Made by a program: the position numbers and the translations under genes. The notes beneath the pieces were generated by a model. That model had not been told where the DNA came from. It did not search any database and worked only from the letters and a program-made list of their open reading frames with translations. A stretch of 64,000 bases of DNA from Lujinxingia sediminis (GTDB taxonomy: Bacteria > Myxococcota_A > Bradymonadia > Bradymonadales > Bradymonadaceae). The stretch is from contig NZ_SADD01000014.1 in the NCBI RefSeq assembly GCF_004005565.1, positions 1-64,000 of the forward strand, read 5' to 3'. The first letter of the stretch is position 1. Each line of letters opens with the position of its first letter. Positions 61,379 through 64,000 of this stretch are shown piece by piece.

Positions 61379-62386
61379 TCAGCGTCCGTAGTACTCGCGG
61401 TACCAGGCGACAAAGTTGGCGATACCCTCTTCGATGGGGGTGTCGGGCTTGAAGCCCACGTCGTTGATGAGGTCTTCGACGTCGGCGTAGGTGGCCTGAA
61501 CATCGCCGGGTTGCATGGGTAAGAATTCTTTTTGAGCTTCTTGCCCCAGGCAGTCCTCCAGCGCCCCGATCATGTCCATGAGCTGCACCGGGTTGTTGTT
61601 GCCGATGTTGTAGATGCGGTAGGGCGCGGCGCTGGTGCCCGGGTCGGGTTCATCGCCCGACCAGCTGGCGTTGGGTTCGGCAACACGGTCGGTCACGCGC
61701 ACCACGCCTTCGATGATGTCATCGATGTAGGTGAAGTCGCGTTGCATATCACCCTTGTTGAAGACCTTGATGGGGCGGCCTTTGAGGATGGCGTCGGTAA
61801 AGAGAAAGAGCGCCATATCGGGTCGGCCCCAGGGGCCGTAGACCGTGAAGAAGCGCAGCCCGGTGGTCGGCAGCCCGTAGAGGTGGCTGTAGGTATGGGC
61901 CATCAGCTCGTTGGCTTTTTTGGTGGCTGCGTAGAGGCTGACCGGGTGGTCGATATTATCGTGAATGGAGAAGGGCAAGGAGGTGTTGGCGCCGTAGACT
62001 GAGCTCGACGAGGCGTAGACCAGGTGCGGGGTTTGCTGATGCCGACAACCCTCCAGGATGTTGGTGAACGCCACGATATTGGAGTCGATGTAGGCGTGCG
62101 GGTTCTCCAGCGAGTAGCGCACACCGGCCTGGGCGGCCAGGTGCACCACCCGGTCGAAGTCATGGGCTTTAAAGAGGGCGGCGACGCCCTGACGATCAGC
62201 CAGCTCAAGTTTCTCGAAGCTGAAGTTCGGGTTGGTCTGCAGCCGCTCCAGGCGCGCCAGCTTGAGGTTGGGATCGTAATAATCGTTGATGTTGTCGACG
62301 CCGACCACAGAGTCGCCGCGCGCGAGCAGGCGCGTGGCGAGGTGGGAGCCGATGAATCCGGCAGCGCCGGTGACCAGGATCTTCAT
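61379..62386 (-). CDS. UDP-glucuronate 4-epimerase-type SDR
   Basis: A 335-aa extended SDR. NAD motif [20 protein letters not shown], the family-specific [36 protein letters not shown], and catalytic Tyr/Lys in [40 protein letters not shown] is a hallmark of CapI/LpsL-type UDP-glucuronate 4-epimerases. It makes UDP-galacturonate (or an N-acetylated uronate) for a capsule or O-antigen. Co-oriented and 48 bp downstream of the nucleotide-sugar dehydrogenase. Confidence 0.9.
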   Translation of the reverse strand: MKILVTGAAGFIGSHLATRLLARGDSVVGVDNINDYYDPNLKLARLERLQTNPNFSFEKLELADRQGVAALFKAHDFDRVVHLAAQAGVRYSLENPHAYIDSNIVAFTNILEGCRHQQTPHLVYASSSSVYGANTSLPFSIHDNIDHPVSLYAATKKANELMAHTYSHLYGLPTTGLRFFTVYGPWGRPDMALFLFTDAILKGRPIKVFNKGDMQRDFTYIDDIIEGVVRVTDRVAEPNASWSGDEPDPGTSAAPYRIYNIGNNNPVQLMDMIGALEDCLGQEAQKEFLPMQPGDVQATYADVEDLINDVGFKPDTPIEEGIANFVAWYREYYGR

Positions 62387-62434
62387 AGAGAGCTCGTCGG
62401 GTCGAAGAGGTGAGACTTCTGAGAATAATGAGGA

Positions 62435-63718
62435 TTAGAGGCGAGCGTCGGAGTCGCCGGTGGGCAGGACATATTTGATGTCGTAGACCACCGCGCCTTC
62501 TTTGCCGAGGGCGCGAATCTGCTCGGCGCCCATCTCGCGGAACTCGTCATGGGCCACGGCCAGGATGATGGCGTCGTAGTGGCCCGGCTTCGGCTCTTTG
62601 ATGGGGTCGATGCCGTACTCGTGGCGGGCTTCTTCGGCGTCAACCCAGGGATCGTAGACGTGCACGCGGGCGTGGTAGGTCTCCAACTCACGGATGATGT
62701 CGATCACGCGGGTGTTGCGCAGGTCCGGGCAGTTCTCTTTGAAGGTCAGTCCCATCACCAGCACGTTGCTGTCGACGACCTGAAGTCGACGCTGGGTCAT
62801 GAGCTTGGCGACCTGGTGGGCGATGTGGCTGCCCATGGAGTCGTTGAGTCGCCGGCCGGCCAGGATCATCTCGGGGTTGTAGCCGATCGCCTGGGCTTTA
62901 TGCGTCAGGTAGTAGGGGTCGACGCCGATGCAGTGACCCCCGACAAGGCCTGGGCGGAAGGGCAAAAAGTTCCATTTGGTGCCGGCTGCCAGGAGCACCT
63001 CTTCGGTGTCGATGCCCAGGCGGTTGAAGATCAAGGCCAGCTCGTTGATCAGCGCGATGTTGACGTCGCGCTGGGTGTTCTCGATGACCTTGGCCGCTTC
63101 GGCCACCTTGACCGAGCTTGCCTTATGGGTGCCGGCGGTGATGACGGAGCGGTAGAGCGCGTCGACAAAGTCGGCCGCCTCGGGGGTAGAGCCGCTGGTG
63201 ACTTTGACGATGGTGGTCAGGCGATGCTGCTTATCGCCCGGGTTGATGCGTTCGGGGCTGTAGCCCACGAAGAAGTCCTGATTAAAGCGCAGCCCACTGG
63301 TCTCTTCGAGCAGCGGCACGCAGACCTCTTCGGTGGCCCCCGGGTAGACGGTGGATTCGTAGATGACCACATCGCCCTTGTTGAGCACCGCACCGACCGC
63401 GCGGCTGGCGCTCTCCAGGGGGCTTAAGTCGGGGCGCTTATGCTCGTCAATGGGCGTGGGTACGGTGACCACGTAGACGTTGCAATCGGCGATGTCGTTG
63501 AGCTCGGTGGTGTAGCGCAGGCGTTGTGCGCTGACCAGATCGTCGGGCTCAACCTCCCGGGTGCTATCTCTGCCTTCGCGCAGTTCGTTGACGCGGCGAG
63601 GGTTGATGTCGAAGCCGACGGTGTCAAAGCGCCGCCCGAACTCCACGGCCAGCGGCAGGCCGACGTAGCCGAGCCCGACGATGGCAATCTGAGCGGTGTC
63701 GAGGGTGGGGGTGCCCAT
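62435..63718 (-). CDS. UDP-N-acetylhexosamine 6-dehydrogenase (VipA/TviB/WbpO-type)
   Basis: A 427-aa nucleotide-sugar dehydrogenase. N-terminal NAD motif [18 protein letters not shown], then [17 protein letters not shown], the dimerisation region with [20 protein letters not shown], the catalytic Cys in [17 protein letters not shown], and the C-terminal domain [20 protein letters not shown]. The block [20 protein letters not shown] is typical of the WbpO/TviB subgroup that oxidises UDP-GlcNAc or UDP-GalNAc to the uronate. The 4-epimerase downstream is a natural partner, as in Vi-antigen-type pathways. Confidence 0.9.
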   Translation of the reverse strand: MGTPTLDTAQIAIVGLGYVGLPLAVEFGRRFDTVGFDINPRRVNELREGRDSTREVEPDDLVSAQRLRYTTELNDIADCNVYVVTVPTPIDEHKRPDLSPLESASRAVGAVLNKGDVVIYESTVYPGATEEVCVPLLEETSGLRFNQDFFVGYSPERINPGDKQHRLTTIVKVTSGSTPEAADFVDALYRSVITAGTHKASSVKVAEAAKVIENTQRDVNIALINELALIFNRLGIDTEEVLLAAGTKWNFLPFRPGLVGGHCIGVDPYYLTHKAQAIGYNPEMILAGRRLNDSMGSHIAHQVAKLMTQRRLQVVDSNVLVMGLTFKENCPDLRNTRVIDIIRELETYHARVHVYDPWVDAEEARHEYGIDPIKEPKPGHYDAIILAVAHDEFREMGAEQIRALGKEGAVVYDIKYVLPTGDSDARL

Positions 63719-63741
63719 GAGGTCTCCTGCGAAGACGAAGG

Positions 63742-64000
63742 TTAGCGAGGTTGGGAGCCCGGACGAGGGTCCAGGGCAAGAATGGTCGCCGGATCGCGAT
63801 TCTCACTGCTGCGGCCGATGGCATCATAATAGAAACCGGCGGCGCGCATCTGGTGCGGATCGTATTGATTTCGGCCGTCAAAGACGACTTTATGGCGCAT
63901 CAGCCGGGCCATAGCTCCAAGATCGGGATGGCGGAAAGGTTTCCACTCGGTGACCAAAATCAAGGCGTCGACTCCTTCTAACGCGGCATACTGGTGTTCG
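63742..64000 (-). CDS. UDP-glucose 6-dehydrogenase, C-terminal part (runs off the window)
   Basis: Only the last about 85 residues are present. [54 protein letters not shown] and YDAIGRSSE match the C-terminal UDP-binding domain of UDP-glucose/UDP-GlcA-type dehydrogenases. The tail after Arg-Ser-Ser is longer than usual ([17 protein letters not shown]). It lies 23 bp upstream of the other dehydrogenase gene on the same strand, so a cell could supply both UDP-glucuronate and an N-acetyl uronate from this operon. The start is beyond position 64000. Confidence 0.85.
   Translation of the reverse strand, partial: EHQYAALEGVDALILVTEWKPFRHPDLGAMARLMRHKVVFDGRNQYDPHQMRAAGFYYDAIGRSSENRDPATILALDPRPGSQPR

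Overview
The window is high-GC bacterial DNA. It is dense with exported lipoproteins, outer-membrane proteins, Rhs modules, IS remnants and surface-polysaccharide genes. One secreted protein ends in a Cys / hydrophobic segment / Arg-rich tail resembling the MYXO-CTERM sorting signal. Two very large lipoproteins carry Cys-rich repeats and a P/Homo B-type C-terminus. From gene content alone I infer a predatory or social delta-type lineage (Myxococcota or Bradymonadia-like). No rRNA or other marker gene is present to confirm this.

0-14.2 kb is accessory DNA of noticeably lower GC. It holds an Rhs protein with a variable C-terminal toxin-like domain (85-4344) and a small membrane partner (4351-4761), then several broken genes, a DUF5063 protein, unknown genes, a HEAT-repeat protein and an IS66-type element. 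An array of small immunity-type genes follows at 11.8-14.2 kb: barstar-like, unknown, Imm8-like and two divergent tandem paralogs. 14.2-19 kb returns to chromosomal style with a coiled-coil/YadA-head-like exported protein, a small lipoprotein, an exact 42-bp-period palindrome array and two coupled outer-membrane proteins. 19.2-25.0 kb is a second Rhs/IS graveyard: a frameshifted Rhs tail, an immunity-like partner cut by an IS3 end, IS3-family remnants in inverted orientation, and a MYXO-CTERM-like protein between them.

25-31.5 kb encodes exported lipoproteins, including two paralogous giants of 766 and 979 aa. 31.6-34.4 kb is a znuACB-type metal ABC operon with a Zur/Fur-family-type palindrome upstream. 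A cobalamin riboswitch then leads a BtuB-like TonB receptor that overlaps a beta-propeller lipoprotein gene. After a tandem repeat array comes a PduO-type cobalamin adenosyltransferase. Together these form a corrinoid uptake/activation neighbourhood, and the propeller lipoprotein is positioned as a BtuG-like surface cobalamin binder.

39-50.7 kb is ordinary: an outer-membrane protein, alpha-glucan phosphorylase, a diacylglycerol-kinase-type lipid kinase, a 1.2-kb gene-free repeat region, a lipoprotein, an FAD-dependent desaturase-like oxidoreductase and a hybrid histidine kinase with two receiver domains. 50.7-64 kb is a surface-polysaccharide locus: a surface carbohydrate biosynthesis protein coupled to an ABC exporter, a fused double glycosyltransferase, dTDP-sugar genes (rfbB, rfbA, RmlC-like), a NodB deacetylase overlapping a formyltransferase, and UDP-uronate genes (4-epimerase, UDP-N-acetylhexosamine dehydrogenase, and a UDP-glucose dehydrogenase cut by the window end).
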